Position numbers and translations under genes: made by a program
The notes under the pieces: generated by a model
What the model saw: only the letters and a program-made list of their open reading frames with translations
Told to the model about the DNA's origin: nothing
The model's database searches: none
NCBI GenBank assembly: GCA_947591785.1
Contig: CANQDK010000009.1
Coordinates: 1 to 57,930 of the forward strand
Direction: 5' to 3'
Length of the DNA: 57,930 nt
From: an uncultured Clostridia bacterium
Lineage (GTDB): Bacteria; Bacillota; Clostridia; Christensenellales; UBA1242
Part shown: piece after piece, positions 7,875-17,377 of the stretch
How the letters are laid out: each line of letters begins with the position of its first letter
Position numbering within the stretch: position 1 is the first letter of the stretch

Positions 7875-8105
7875 TTAATCTTCAAATTTAACAAAAATTT
7901 TCTTATGTAATTTTGCTGTGACAGATTTCATAATTGTTCGAATACTGTTTGCAGTTTTTCCGTTCTTTCCAATCACTTTACCAATGTCGCCTTCAGCAAC
8001 CTTAACGCGGTAAGTGATTGCTTTGTCATCTTCATCTTTTGAAATTTCAACTGCGGTTTTATTTTCCACAAGACTTTCAACAAGAAATTTAAGCAAATTT
8101 TCCAT
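7875..8105 (-). CDS. khpA: KH-domain RNA-binding protein (YlqC/KhpA type)
   Basis: A 76-residue single KH domain. The RNA-contacting loop GKVIGKNGKTAN is intact near residue 46. Members pair with KhpB and bind many transcripts in Gram-positive bacteria. I chose the ATG at 8105, five bases after AGGAG. A GTG two codons earlier sits too close to that site. It lies between rpsP and rimM as in Bacillus (ylqC). Confidence 0.92.
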   Translation of the reverse strand: MENLLKFLVESLVENKTAVEISKDEDDKAITYRVKVAEGDIGKVIGKNGKTANSIRTIMKSVTAKLHKKIFVKFED

Positions 8106-8120
8106 ATTCACTCCTAGTTT

Positions 8121-8381
8121 TTATTCAGCATTAGAATTGTTGATTGCACCACTCTTTACAAGCACAGACTTTGCTGTTTCTGTTGGAGTTGCACCATTTT
8201 TGAGCCACTTAACTGCTTTTTCATTGTCAATCTTGATTTCAGCAGGATTTGTGAGTGGATTATATGTCCCCAAAAGGTCAATATATTTTCCATCTCTTGG
8301 ACTTCTGCTGTCTGCAACAACAACACGATAGAAAGGTGATTTTTTATCTCCCATTCTTGTAAGTCTAATTTTTACAGCCAT
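8121..8381 (-). CDS. rpsP: 30S ribosomal protein S16
   Basis: An 86-residue S16 that starts [20 protein letters not shown], the family hallmark, followed by [26 protein letters not shown] sits ahead of the ATG. It begins the rpsP-KH-rimM-trmD block, 100 bases after ffh. The spacer holds a small hairpin (GAAAG/CTTTC). Confidence 0.97.
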   Translation of the reverse strand: MAVKIRLTRMGDKKSPFYRVVVADSRSPRDGKYIDLLGTYNPLTNPAEIKIDNEKAVKWLKNGATPTETAKSVLVKSGAINNSNAE

Positions 8382-8481
8382 TTTGTTTTCTCCTTTTATA
8401 AAATTTTTGAAAGAATTATCTTTCGATATATATAAATCAAAACTTTCATTTTGAGTTATATCAAATTTAATGTTTTACAAC

Positions 8482-9795
8482 CTAAAACATTCCTCTTAGT
8501 CCGCGTTTGTTTTTCAACATTTTCATCATTTCTTTGGACTGTTCAAATTGCTTTAAAAGTGAGTTCACTTGCTGTATTGTCGTGCCACTTCCATTTGCAA
8601 TTCTTTTTCTTCGGCTTGCCTTGATAATATCAGGATTTTGCCTTTCTTCTTTTGTCATGCTTTGAATGATTGCCTTATTGATTTCAAGTTGTTTTTCGTC
8701 AATATTTATGCCTTTCATCTTTGATGACATTCCTGGAATCATTCCAATAATATCTTGCAAACTTCCCATCTTTTTGATTTTTTCCATTTGAGTCAAATAG
8801 TCCTCAAAATTAAAGGAATTTTCACGCAGTTTCTCTTGCATTTGTTTTGCTTCTTCTTCTGTGACTGCTTCTTGAGCCTTCTCAATAAGAGAAAGCACAT
8901 CTCCCATGCCCAAAATTCTGCTTGCGATTCTGTCAGGATAAAAAGGTTCAAGGTCACCAATTTTTTCGCCTACTCCTGAAAATTTGATTGGTTTTCCGGT
9001 TATCGCTTTAATTGAAAGTGCAGAACCACCACGCGTGTCACCATCAAGTTTTGTCAACACAACACCTGAAATGTCAAGGTCATTATTGAAACTTTCTGCA
9101 ATTGTGACAGCATCTTGCCCAGTCATAGCATCAACAACAAGCAAGATTTCAGTTGGAGAAACTTCTTTTTTGATTGCTTTAAGTTCTTCCATCAACTCTT
9201 GATTAATATGAAGTCTGCCTGCAGTATCAATAATCACTGTGTCAAAGCCTTGTTTTCTTGCATGTTCAATCGCCTGTTTTGCAGTTTTAACTGGATTTTG
9301 AGTTCCACGTTCAAACACTTCCGTGTTTGCAGTTTTTCCAACAACTTGCAATTGATTGATTGCGGCTGGCCTATAAATGTCACAAGCAACAAGAAGCGGT
9401 TTTTTGCCACTTTTTTTGAGATGGTAAGCAAGTTTTCCGCACATAGTTGTCTTTCCAGCACCTTGCAAACCACACATCATTATAACTGTTGGTGGATTTG
9501 GTGAAACTTTTAGTTTTTGTTCATTGCTTGAAATAAGATTTGTCAATTCGTCACGAACAATTTTGATAACCATTTGCCCAGGTGTCAAACTTTTCATAAC
9601 TTCTTCGCCTAATGCTTTTTCACTGACATCGGCAACAAATTTTTTGGCAACCATATAGTTGACATCTGCTTCAAGCAGAGCCACACGAACTTCACGCATT
9701 GCTTCTTTAATTTCAAGTTCAGTAAGTTTTCCACGTTTAGTCAATTTAGAAAAAATGTGGTTTAACCTTTCACTTAATGATGAAAATAATGCCAT
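8482..9795 (-). CDS. ffh: Signal recognition particle protein Ffh (SRP54)
   Basis: The GTPase that binds signal sequences with 4.5S RNA and delivers ribosomes to FtsY at the membrane. 437 residues in N-G-M order. The P-loop GLQGAGKTT is near residue 109, DTAGRL near 190, TKLDGD near 246, and the family motif GMGDVLSLIEKAQ opens the methionine-rich M domain (about 305-437), which ends in KMLKNKRGLRGMF. It is separated from ylxM by one base. Confidence 0.97.
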   Translation of the reverse strand: MALFSSLSERLNHIFSKLTKRGKLTELEIKEAMREVRVALLEADVNYMVAKKFVADVSEKALGEEVMKSLTPGQMVIKIVRDELTNLISSNEQKLKVSPNPPTVIMMCGLQGAGKTTMCGKLAYHLKKSGKKPLLVACDIYRPAAINQLQVVGKTANTEVFERGTQNPVKTAKQAIEHARKQGFDTVIIDTAGRLHINQELMEELKAIKKEVSPTEILLVVDAMTGQDAVTIAESFNNDLDISGVVLTKLDGDTRGGSALSIKAITGKPIKFSGVGEKIGDLEPFYPDRIASRILGMGDVLSLIEKAQEAVTEEEAKQMQEKLRENSFNFEDYLTQMEKIKKMGSLQDIIGMIPGMSSKMKGINIDEKQLEINKAIIQSMTKEERQNPDIIKASRRKRIANGSGTTIQQVNSLLKQFEQSKEMMKMLKNKRGLRGMF

Positions 9796-9796
9796 A

Positions 9797-10135
9797 TTAT
9801 ATTTCCTTTAAAATTTCTTCGATTTTTTTTGCAAGTTCTTTTTGCTCACTTTTTTCACATAGGAACAAAGCATCAGCAAGTTTTTGTGTTAAGATTTGTT
9901 TTTTTTCAACCAATCTCAAACATTTTTCAAAAAATTGCAGTTTTTCGCAAGATTTTTGAATTGTATCAAGAATTGCTTGTCTTGAAACACCTCTTTCCTG
10001 AGCTATCTCAACCAATGTCATGTTAAATTCAAAGTAATCTGCCATAATTTTTTGACGGTCTTCACTTAAAAGACTTTGATAAACTTCAAAAAGTTGTCCA
10101 AATTGCACATAATCTTGAAGTTGAATCTTTGACAT
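9797..10135 (-). CDS. ylxM: YlxM/p13-like DNA-binding protein
   Basis: A 112-residue helix-turn-helix protein of the YlxM family, regularly encoded with ffh and thought to modulate the SRP pathway. The HTH is MTLVEIAQERGVSRQAILDT near residue 40, resembling sigma region 4. The rest is a coiled, lysine/glutamate-rich helix. The ATG follows AAGGAG. It is directly upstream of ffh. Confidence 0.9.
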   Translation of the reverse strand: MSKIQLQDYVQFGQLFEVYQSLLSEDRQKIMADYFEFNMTLVEIAQERGVSRQAILDTIQKSCEKLQFFEKCLRLVEKKQILTQKLADALFLCEKSEQKELAKKIEEILKEI

Positions 10136-10247
10136 TTATGCTCCTTGTCAAGTTTTTTTGCTTTACATTTTGAATTATAACATATATTTCTAAGAATTGC
10201 AAGTTATTTTAACATTTTTTTTAAACTCTTTTAAAACACATTCTGTT

Positions 10248-11369
10248 TTATTGAAATAAATTTGAAATTATTGTGTTTGACAGATGATAAAATAAGGGAT
10301 TAAGCCTAACCAAATTCTGATTTGAATCAGAAATAATCAATATTCCGTCTTTGACATATTGTGTGAAATATGGATTTTTCTTTATATCTATTTTGTTTAG
10401 CGAAGAAATATCAAAACCCAACCTACAACGAAGTCCAAGCATAATTTTTTCTTCATCTTCTTCCAAAGATAAAAGTTTTTCAGTTGTAATCTTTTTTGAT
10501 TTATAATCCTCAATATTCCCCGCATTTTCAAGCCTTATTCCATCAACAAAAGAATGTGCCGAAATCCCAAATCCAAGATATTCTCCCCTTTTCCAATAAT
10601 TGAGATTATGTTGACTTTCATATCCATCAAAAGCAAAATTGCTGATTTCATATCTTTGCATATTCTTATCTTGAAGATAGGTGGCAAGTTTATGAAATGC
10701 GGAGATTGTTTGTTCGTCATTCAAAGGTGAATATTTTCCTCTCTCAATCATGGAAAAAATAGGAGTGTTTTCATAAACCTCCAACAAATAGCATGAAATG
10801 TGCTTAACTCCCAAAGCAAGCAAATCCTTTGCATACTGGCACAAGTCTTTTCCTGATTCATTTTCAAGTCCAACAATAAGGTCTGCCGAAACATTATCAA
10901 AAAACTTCCTGGCTAATTTGATTTTTTCAAGAGCATCTTTCTTTGTATGCAGTCTGCCAATTTTTGCCAAACTTTTATCATTAAGAGATTGCACTCCAAC
11001 GCTTAAACGATTCACTCTAAGCGATTTCCAGCACTTCAATTTTTCTTCTGTGATACTGTTTGGATTTGCCTCAATTGTGAATTCTGCATTATCATAAACA
11101 TCAAAAGAGTTGTAAATCGTATTTATCACTTTTGAAATTTGTTCTTCATTCAAAATGCTTGGAGTTCCACCACCTATATAAATCGTGCGAACAACTGCTT
11201 TGTTTAAAGACGAATTAAAATCTGCACTCCTGCAAGAGATTTCATTGCATAAAAGATTGATATATTCATTTTTAGTTTCTTCGTCTGCACAGAAAGAATT
11301 AAATGCACAGTAGGCACATTTTTTCTCACAAAACGGAATATGAACATAAATTGAAATTTCTCTTCTCAT
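10248..11369 (-). CDS. hemW: Radical SAM protein HemW
   Basis: HemW (formerly HemN-like) is a radical-SAM heme chaperone. The 4Fe-4S motif CEKKCAYC gives Cys14, Cys18 and Cys21, followed by IYIGGGTPSIL near residue 66 and RLSVGVQSLND near 115. 373 residues with the usual C-terminal HemN_C part. It follows lepA by 42 bases, as in many Bacillota. The spacer holds a small hairpin (AAACCA/TGGTTT), and no strong ribosome binding site precedes the ATG. Confidence 0.92.
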   Translation of the reverse strand: MRREISIYVHIPFCEKKCAYCAFNSFCADEETKNEYINLLCNEISCRSADFNSSLNKAVVRTIYIGGGTPSILNEEQISKVINTIYNSFDVYDNAEFTIEANPNSITEEKLKCWKSLRVNRLSVGVQSLNDKSLAKIGRLHTKKDALEKIKLARKFFDNVSADLIVGLENESGKDLCQYAKDLLALGVKHISCYLLEVYENTPIFSMIERGKYSPLNDEQTISAFHKLATYLQDKNMQRYEISNFAFDGYESQHNLNYWKRGEYLGFGISAHSFVDGIRLENAGNIEDYKSKKITTEKLLSLEEDEEKIMLGLRCRLGFDISSLNKIDIKKNPYFTQYVKDGILIISDSNQNLVRLNPLFYHLSNTIISNLFQ

Positions 11370-11410
11370 AAAACTAAAAATTCACAAACCAGCATAATTT
11401 GGTTTAATGT

Positions 11411-13216
11411 TTATTTATCCTCATCAAGTTTGAGTATGCTCATAAAAGCTTCGCTTGGAATTTCAACAGAACCAATCTTTCTCATTCGCTTCTTTCCTTC
11501 TTTCTGCTTTTCCAAAAGTTTTCTTTTTCTGGTTATATCACCGCCATAACATTTTGCAAGGACATCTTTTCTCATTGCGGAAATCGTTTCACGTGCGATA
11601 ACTTTGTTCCCAATACAAGCTTGAATAGGAACTTCAAACAGTTGTCTTGGGATAATCTTTTTTAACCGCTCAGTCAATTCACGTCCTCTTGTGTATGCCT
11701 TATCTTTATGAACTATGAGTGATAACGCATCACATTTCTCTCCGTTAAGAAGAAGGTCAACTTTCACAAGTTCTGCCCTTTGAAAACCTTCAAATTCATA
11801 ATCAAAACTTGCATACCCCTTTGTCCTTGACTTTAAACTGTCAAAGAAATCATAAATGATTTCACCAAGAGGAAGAATATAAGAAAGTTCAACTCTCTTC
11901 TTGTCAAGATACTGCATATCTTTAAAAATTCCACGCTTGTCCTGACAAAGTTCCATAATTGCTCCAACATATTCTGGCGGAGTGAGTATGCTTGTTCTTA
12001 CAATCGGTTCTTCAATTCTGTCAATCTCAACCTGTGGAGGCAAATTGGACGGATTTGAAATTTCCAACATTTCTCCATTTGTTTTATAGACATTGTAAGA
12101 AACACTTGGTGCAGTTGTTATTATATCAAGGTCAAATTCTCTTTCCAATCTTTCAATTATTATTTCAAGATGTAACAACCCTAAAAATCCACATCTAAAT
12201 CCAAATCCAAGTGCTGTTGAATTTTCAGGAGAAAATTGTAAACTTGCATCATTGAGTTTCAACTTTTCCAAACTATCTTTAAGTTCGTTATATTTAGCAC
12301 CATCAACGGTAAAAATTCCACAAAAAACAACTGGCTGAACCTCTTTATAACCAGGCAAAGCCTCTTTAACAGGGTTCTCAGCAGAAGTCATTGTGTCGCC
12401 AACTTTGACATCTGCAATAGTCTTTATTGATGCAACAACATAGCCAACATCTCCTGCTGATAATAATGGAATCTCTTTTGTTGTTGGCACAAAAATCCCA
12501 ACTTCTGTGACTTCAAAAGTTTTTCCAGTTTGCATCATTAAAATGTGGTCGCCTTTTTTGACTTGTCCATCAATAACTCTAATCAAGCACACCGCACCTT
12601 TAAAGTTGTCATAGTGACTATCAAAAATAAGACATTTGAGAGGTTTGCTGTCATCTCCTTTTGGTGCAGGGATTTTTTCAATAATTGCTTTCAAAACTTG
12701 GTCTATATTGATTCCCTCTTTTGCAGAAACACAAGGACAATCATGTGCATCAAGTCCAATCACATCTTCAATTTCTGCTTTAACATCTTCAACACGTGCA
12801 GAAGGCAAATCAATTTTATTTATGACAGGAATTATATCAAGATTATTGTCAAGAGCAAGAAAAGTGTTGGCCAAGGTTTGTGCTTCAACACCTTGTGAGG
12901 CATCAACCAGAAGTATTGCCCCTTCGCACGCAACAAGAGAGCGAGAAACCTCATACGTGAAATCGACATGTCCAGGAGTGTCAATAAGATTTAAAGTGTA
13001 TTCCTCTCCCTTATATTCATAAACCAAACGAGTTGGAGCAAGTTTGATTGTTATTCCCTTTTCACGTTCAAGTTCCATACTATCAAGAATTTGGTCTTGC
13101 ATATCTCTTTTTGAAACTGTGCCTGTCATCTCGATTAAGCGGTCAGCAAGTGTGCTTTTGCCATGATCGATATGTGCTATTATGCAAAAATTTCTTATAT
13201 GTGATAAATCTTTCAA
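11411..13216 (-). CDS. lepA: Elongation factor 4 (LepA)
   Basis: A translational GTPase that acts on stalled or initiating ribosomes. Motifs: AHIDHGKST (P-loop), [14 protein letters not shown], then domains II, III and V and the LepA-specific C-terminal domain with [20 protein letters not shown]. There is no ATG: I chose the TTG at 13216, which follows AAGGAG by 10 bases (601 residues). A TTG at 13246 lies upstream of that site and only a few bases from the predicted transcript start, so it is less likely. Confidence 0.95.
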   Translation of the reverse strand: MKDLSHIRNFCIIAHIDHGKSTLADRLIEMTGTVSKRDMQDQILDSMELEREKGITIKLAPTRLVYEYKGEEYTLNLIDTPGHVDFTYEVSRSLVACEGAILLVDASQGVEAQTLANTFLALDNNLDIIPVINKIDLPSARVEDVKAEIEDVIGLDAHDCPCVSAKEGINIDQVLKAIIEKIPAPKGDDSKPLKCLIFDSHYDNFKGAVCLIRVIDGQVKKGDHILMMQTGKTFEVTEVGIFVPTTKEIPLLSAGDVGYVVASIKTIADVKVGDTMTSAENPVKEALPGYKEVQPVVFCGIFTVDGAKYNELKDSLEKLKLNDASLQFSPENSTALGFGFRCGFLGLLHLEIIIERLEREFDLDIITTAPSVSYNVYKTNGEMLEISNPSNLPPQVEIDRIEEPIVRTSILTPPEYVGAIMELCQDKRGIFKDMQYLDKKRVELSYILPLGEIIYDFFDSLKSRTKGYASFDYEFEGFQRAELVKVDLLLNGEKCDALSLIVHKDKAYTRGRELTERLKKIIPRQLFEVPIQACIGNKVIARETISAMRKDVLAKCYGGDITRKRKLLEKQKEGKKRMRKIGSVEIPSEAFMSILKLDEDK

Positions 13217-13255
13217 CTGTTGTATGCTCCTTAAAGTTATGCTCAATCAAGTTTT

Positions 13256-13284
13256 ATTTTACAATAAACATCAATATTTTGCAA
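13256..13284 (-). promoter_or_regulatory. Promoter of lepA
   Basis: Minus-strand TTGCAA and TAAAAT are 17 bases apart. The predicted start is about 30 bases upstream of the chosen TTG codon. Divergent from the tdk promoter. Confidence 0.55.
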
Positions 13285-13367
13285 ATAATTTTAACACAAA
13301 CCACGCAATTCAATTTGACAGATAAAACCAATTACGAATTTATTTTCATTTTTAAATTAAAATTATT

Positions 13368-13395
13368 TTGAAAAAAAATCTATGTTTGTTATAAT
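13368..13395 (+). promoter_or_regulatory. Promoter of the thymidine kinase fusion gene
   Basis: TTGAAA and TATAAT are 16 bases apart, 28 bases before the start codon, with TGGAGG between as ribosome binding site. Confidence 0.6.
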
Positions 13396-13422
13396 GTTAA
13401 AGATTTATATATGGAGGTTTAA

Positions 13423-14367
13423 ATGGCAAAACTTTATTACAAATTTGGTGCAATGGGTTCATCAAAAACTGCATCAGCACTTATGTGCAGATTCAATTAT
13501 ATTCAAAAAGGAATAAATGTTTTGCTGTTAAAATCAAAACTCGACACACGAAGCAAAGAAAATGAAGTCGAATCTCGTATTGGATTGACTGCTCCTTGCA
13601 TTTCTTTTGCCGAAAACGAAAGCATCACTGAACTGTATGAAAAAGCAAACGAGGAAGAAAAAATCAAAGTTGTGATTGTTGACGAATGTCAATTTTGCAC
13701 AAAAAAACAGATTGAACAACTGCGAGAAATTGCAGAGGAAATTCCTGTTTTGTGCTATGGACTTAAAACAAATTTTAAAGGTGAACTTTTTGAAGGAAGC
13801 AAACGCCTTTTAGAAATTGCCGACAGCATACAAGAAATCAAAAGCGTTTGTGAATGTGGTAAAAAAGCAATTATGAATGGACGATTTGTTAAAGGACTGC
13901 TTGTTACTGATGGAAACGAACTTGAAATTGGTGGCGATGAAAAATATCGAAGTCTTTGCTGGTCATGTTATAAAAAAGAACAAAACAAAGCAATTGTCTA
14001 TGAAAAAATACTAAAATATTTAAAGATTTTTGATAATATGGACAATGCTGGCGAATGGTCTGGCGACACAGCAATAGACAATATCATAATCCACACACCC
14101 CATGTTATCTATGATGAAGAAGTTAATAATTTCATAAATGATTTTAAAAGTTTCCAAACCAAATCACCACAAAAAGTTTTGCTTATTGATGATAATATTG
14201 CAACCCTTCGCAAAATTTCAATGAAAGATAAAGATTTTGACTATATGATGAATTTGATTTCTTTCACATTAAAGCTTGAAAAGAGTAAGCCAGGGCTTTT
14301 GAAAACACTTATTGAAGAAGGAACAATAACAAAATGGCTTAAGCAAATCAAAAAGTGTGTAAATTAA
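13423..14367 (+). CDS. tdk: Thymidine kinase with C-terminal DUF6508-like domain
   Basis: Residues 1-190 are a type II thymidine kinase that phosphorylates thymidine in the salvage pathway. The P-loop is GAMGSSKT (residues 9-16), the Walker B-like VDECQF is near 85, GLKTNFKGELFEGS near 118, and the zinc site comes from paired cysteines CECGKK and CWSCYKK near 143 and 183. The protein then continues for about 120 residues beyond the normal end. This part contains AGEWSGD, a segment starting TPHVIYDEEVNNFINDF, and a C-terminal LEKSKPGLLKTLIEEGTI followed by WLKQIKK. The pattern resembles DUF6508 (function unknown). The fusion is unusual. The gene is monocistronic, with its own promoter and terminator, and divergent from lepA. 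Confidence 0.88.
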   Translation: MAKLYYKFGAMGSSKTASALMCRFNYIQKGINVLLLKSKLDTRSKENEVESRIGLTAPCISFAENESITELYEKANEEEKIKVVIVDECQFCTKKQIEQLREIAEEIPVLCYGLKTNFKGELFEGSKRLLEIADSIQEIKSVCECGKKAIMNGRFVKGLLVTDGNELEIGGDEKYRSLCWSCYKKEQNKAIVYEKILKYLKIFDNMDNAGEWSGDTAIDNIIIHTPHVIYDEEVNNFINDFKSFQTKSPQKVLLIDDNIATLRKISMKDKDFDYMMNLISFTLKLEKSKPGLLKTLIEEGTITKWLKQIKKCVN

Positions 14368-14377
14368 AAACTACATA

Positions 14378-14408
14378 AAAAAAGAGCCAAATAAAGTTGG
14401 CTTTTTTT
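14378..14408. terminator. Bidirectional terminator between tdk and efp
   Basis: GCCAA and TTGGC pair around a seven-base loop, flanked by A and T runs on both sides, so it can serve both convergent genes. It starts about 10 bases after the tdk stop. Confidence 0.75.
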
Positions 14409-14481
14409 ATTAACATTTATTAAAAAATTTCAATGTGAAAACATAGAACACAATAATCAAAACAGTTGCAACAATTAATTT

Positions 14482-15045
14482 TTATTTGTTGATTTTTTCC
14501 ATATATGAGCCGTCACGGGTATCAACACGAATAACATCTCCAATGTTTACAAAAAGAGGAACATTGATAACATATCCTGTGGCAAGTTTTGCAGGTTTTT
14601 TTGATGCCTTTGAAGTGTCACCTTGGATTCCTGGTTCTGTGTCAATAACTTCCAATTCAACAAAAGTTGGAGGATAAACAGCAAAAGGAACGCCTTTAAA
14701 CATATACATTGTTGTTGTCATATTTTCAGTGACGAAATTAAGAGCATCAGCAACAACATCTTTATTAAGAGGCATTTGCTCATAAGTTTCATTATCCATG
14801 AAGTAATAAAGGTCGCCATCATTGTAAAGATAAAGCATTTCTTTCTTTTCAATGATTGCTTCTTGAAATTTATCGCCTGGATTGAAAGTTGTTTCTTTAA
14901 CTTGTCCAGTCATAACATTTTTTATTGTTGCTCTAACAAAAGGAGAACCCTTTCCAGGTTTAACGTGCATAAATTCAGTGACACTGTAGACTGCACCCTC
15001 CATTTCAAAAGTTGTTCCTTTTCTAAAATCTCCTGCTGTAACCAT
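14482..15045 (-). CDS. efp: Elongation factor P
   Basis: Relieves ribosome stalling at polyproline. 187 residues forming three beta-barrel domains. The tip loop VKPGKGSPF places Lys32 at the site that is modified in Bacillus EF-P. The C-terminal signature [19 protein letters not shown] is intact. The chosen start is the ATG at 15045, eight bases after a GGAG. An upstream in-frame ATG at 15117 would add 24 residues with no homology expected. No modification enzyme is encoded nearby. Confidence 0.96.
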   Translation of the reverse strand: MVTAGDFRKGTTFEMEGAVYSVTEFMHVKPGKGSPFVRATIKNVMTGQVKETTFNPGDKFQEAIIEKKEMLYLYNDGDLYYFMDNETYEQMPLNKDVVADALNFVTENMTTTMYMFKGVPFAVYPPTFVELEVIDTEPGIQGDTSKASKKPAKLATGYVINVPLFVNIGDVIRVDTRDGSYMEKINK

Positions 15046-15137
15046 AAAAACTCCTATATTTATTTTATTTAAATGTTTTGTTATCTCGTCATTAATTAAT
15101 CGAAATGAACACGACACAACACCTTTTTAACTTACAT

Positions 15138-15166
15138 AGTTTAACATATTCATCATATCAAATCAA
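15138..15166 (-). promoter_or_regulatory. Promoter of efp
   Basis: Minus-strand TTGATT and TAAACT are 17 bases apart, leaving a leader of about 85 bases. The same hexamers occur at the rpsB promoter. I see nothing else in the roughly 280-base spacer upstream. Confidence 0.5.
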
Positions 15167-15394
15167 GTGTTTTTGCAAAAATTTCACAAATTTACAGTTC
15201 TTTCTTCAATCACAAACAAATATAAACCTTGTTATTCAATTAAATTTGTATTTTACAATTTAAACAAAATTTTATTATTAATAAAATTTATTATTATTTA
15301 ATGTTCAAATCCTAAATAGGTTCACGAAATTTATAAAACATTTTAAATTAACAAATTAATTCAAATTAAAAGAATGGCATTTATCTAAAAAATT

Positions 15395-16282
15395 TTATAA
15401 TTTGTTTTGAATTTTTCTTAAATAGACATCTTTCATGTAAACACTATCTTCGGCCATCGTGCCGTTACTTTCACAAATAATGTGGCAAGACATATCATAA
15501 TCTATTAGGCAATCACATAAATGCTCAAAATCTGGCCCATAAATATTGTCATCAAAAGTCAAATGACGAATTTCACCCTTATCCCCATATTGAATTTTTG
15601 AAAAATGAATATGAGCATTTTTTGTGCGGTATTCTCCCAATTTTTCAAAAGAATAGTCAAAAATCCTTTGATAATCTTCTTTTGTCTTTAAACTCCCATG
15701 TGTAAGTGCATTAATGTGGCCGAAATCAAAAGTAGGCATAAGCTTTTCGGATATCGTGCAGAGATTAATAATCTCTTTCCATGTCCCAATTTGCATTTGT
15801 TTTCCCATTGTTTCTGGATTTATAAACATATCCGAATCAAGTTCGGTTTCAATTTCAGGCATAAACTCTTTAAAGCGATTTGTCATAAGGTTTATAGCAT
15901 TCTCACGCGTTTCTTTTCCACATGAACCAGAATGGAAAACAAACCTTTTTGCACCAAACAATTTCATAAATTTTATTCCAGTGCGAATGTATCCCAATGA
16001 CTTGTCATACATAATTGGCTCTGGATTTGCAAAATTGATAAAGTATGGTGCATGAATTGAAATTTCAATACCATTTTTGGCAAACTCTTGCCCAATTTTT
16101 TCCGCCATATCAGAATTCATACGATAGCCTTGTCCAAAACTATATTCAAAAAGTTCAAGTCCATCATTAAACTTTCCCTCGCCCTGCTTTTTTAACCATT
16201 GCGGAGTTTGTAATGTTGATTTAAACCCTTCTGCATAAAAACTTTCACTATTTCCAGCAGGGCCAAATAAAATTTTTCCCAC
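15395..16282 (-). CDS. nfo: Endonuclease IV family AP endonuclease
   Basis: A TIM-barrel enzyme that would cleave DNA at abasic sites in base-excision repair. 295 residues. Metal-ligand motifs are visible: SIHAPYFIN near residue 76, FHSGS near 119, FINPETMG near 157, FDFGHINA near 192, HIHFSK near 229, and ICESNG near the C-terminus. I chose the GTG at 16282, seven bases after AAGGAG, which gives the start VGKILFGPAGNS. The longer ATG frame has no ribosome binding site. It is somewhat diverged from E. coli Nfo. It lies 57 bases downstream of truB and is probably cotranscribed. Confidence 0.85.
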   Translation of the reverse strand: MGKILFGPAGNSESFYAEGFKSTLQTPQWLKKQGEGKFNDGLELFEYSFGQGYRMNSDMAEKIGQEFAKNGIEISIHAPYFINFANPEPIMYDKSLGYIRTGIKFMKLFGAKRFVFHSGSCGKETRENAINLMTNRFKEFMPEIETELDSDMFINPETMGKQMQIGTWKEIINLCTISEKLMPTFDFGHINALTHGSLKTKEDYQRIFDYSFEKLGEYRTKNAHIHFSKIQYGDKGEIRHLTFDDNIYGPDFEHLCDCLIDYDMSCHIICESNGTMAEDSVYMKDVYLRKIQNKL

Positions 16283-16339
16283 GACTTTTCTCCTTTTATT
16301 GCAAAGAAGCACTAAAGTAGTATAAAACTTTTGCAACTC

Positions 16340-17260
16340 TTAAATCAAGCGAATATCAAGTTTTAATTTGTTGTTTTCAAAAACTCCAATTCCAAGAAAC
16401 GATTTTTTATCTTTGTCAAAATCTGTTAAAATCCCATAAATCTTAAATTTGTCATTGAGATTTTTAATACAAGTTGCAACATTTGAAATATGCTGTCCAT
16501 TAAGAATTTTAAAAGTTTGCTCTTTATCAAGGACTATCTCCTGAAAACTAAACAATTTTTCACAAGGAATAACATCAAAATGTCCTTCCTTTATTTTCTC
16601 AAGACTGAATGAGTCTTTCAATAAAAAATCACCACAACGAGTGCGTAAAATATTTCTCATCGTGCCATACGTTGAAAGTTTTTCTGCCATATCACGACAA
16701 ACACAGCGAATATATGTTCCACTTGAACAGGAAATTTCAAACCTAAAAATATTGTTTCCAAGTTTTTTCAATAGTTTTAAATCGTAAATTTCAATTTCTT
16801 TTGGCTTTAAATCCAAGGTGTTCCCTTTTATTGCTTCTTTATATGCAATCTTCCCATTAACTTTTTTTGCAGAAAACATAGGTGGCATTTGTAGTTGTTT
16901 TCCAAGCATAGATTTGCAAACTTGTTCTATTTGTTCAATAGTCAAATTGCATGGTTTTTCCTTTATAATCTTCCCCGACAAATCCAAAGTGTCAGTTTCA
17001 AAACCAAATTCAAAGTCTGCCTGATAGGTTTTGTCTTTATGAAGAAAGTATTCAAACAACCTAGTTGCAGAATTAACAGTGACTGGCAAAAGCCCTTCTC
17101 CCTCAAGATCTAACGTTCCAAGGTGTCCACATTTTTTTACACCCAAATTGTGTTTAACAATGTTTACAACAGCATTAGAAGAAATTCCAACTGGTTTGTT
17201 AACAAGCACAATCCCACTTGGAACAGAGAATTTTGAATTTTCAATTTGAGAATTATTCAT
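16340..17260 (-). CDS. truB: tRNA pseudouridine(55) synthase TruB
   Basis: Makes pseudouridine 55 in the T-arm of tRNAs. 306 residues. GIVLVNKPVGISSNAVVN opens the catalytic domain, and GHLGTLDLEGEGLLPV carries the catalytic Asp, although the residue following LD is Leu rather than the usual Pro. GTYIRCVCRDMA near 200 is also conserved. The ATG at 17260 follows GAGG. It is the next gene after nrnA, the usual order in the infB operon. Confidence 0.95.
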   Translation of the reverse strand: MNNSQIENSKFSVPSGIVLVNKPVGISSNAVVNIVKHNLGVKKCGHLGTLDLEGEGLLPVTVNSATRLFEYFLHKDKTYQADFEFGFETDTLDLSGKIIKEKPCNLTIEQIEQVCKSMLGKQLQMPPMFSAKKVNGKIAYKEAIKGNTLDLKPKEIEIYDLKLLKKLGNNIFRFEISCSSGTYIRCVCRDMAEKLSTYGTMRNILRTRCGDFLLKDSFSLEKIKEGHFDVIPCEKLFSFQEIVLDKEQTFKILNGQHISNVATCIKNLNDKFKIYGILTDFDKDKKSFLGIGVFENNKLKLDIRLI

Positions 17261-17377
17261 AAAAACCTCAATAAATTTGAGAAGCAAAAATAAACTAATC
17301 AAGCGATTTTAATTTTTTACGCATTTTTTCACACACCCTTACAATCCAATAAAGCAAGCCAATCAATAAAAAATTCA

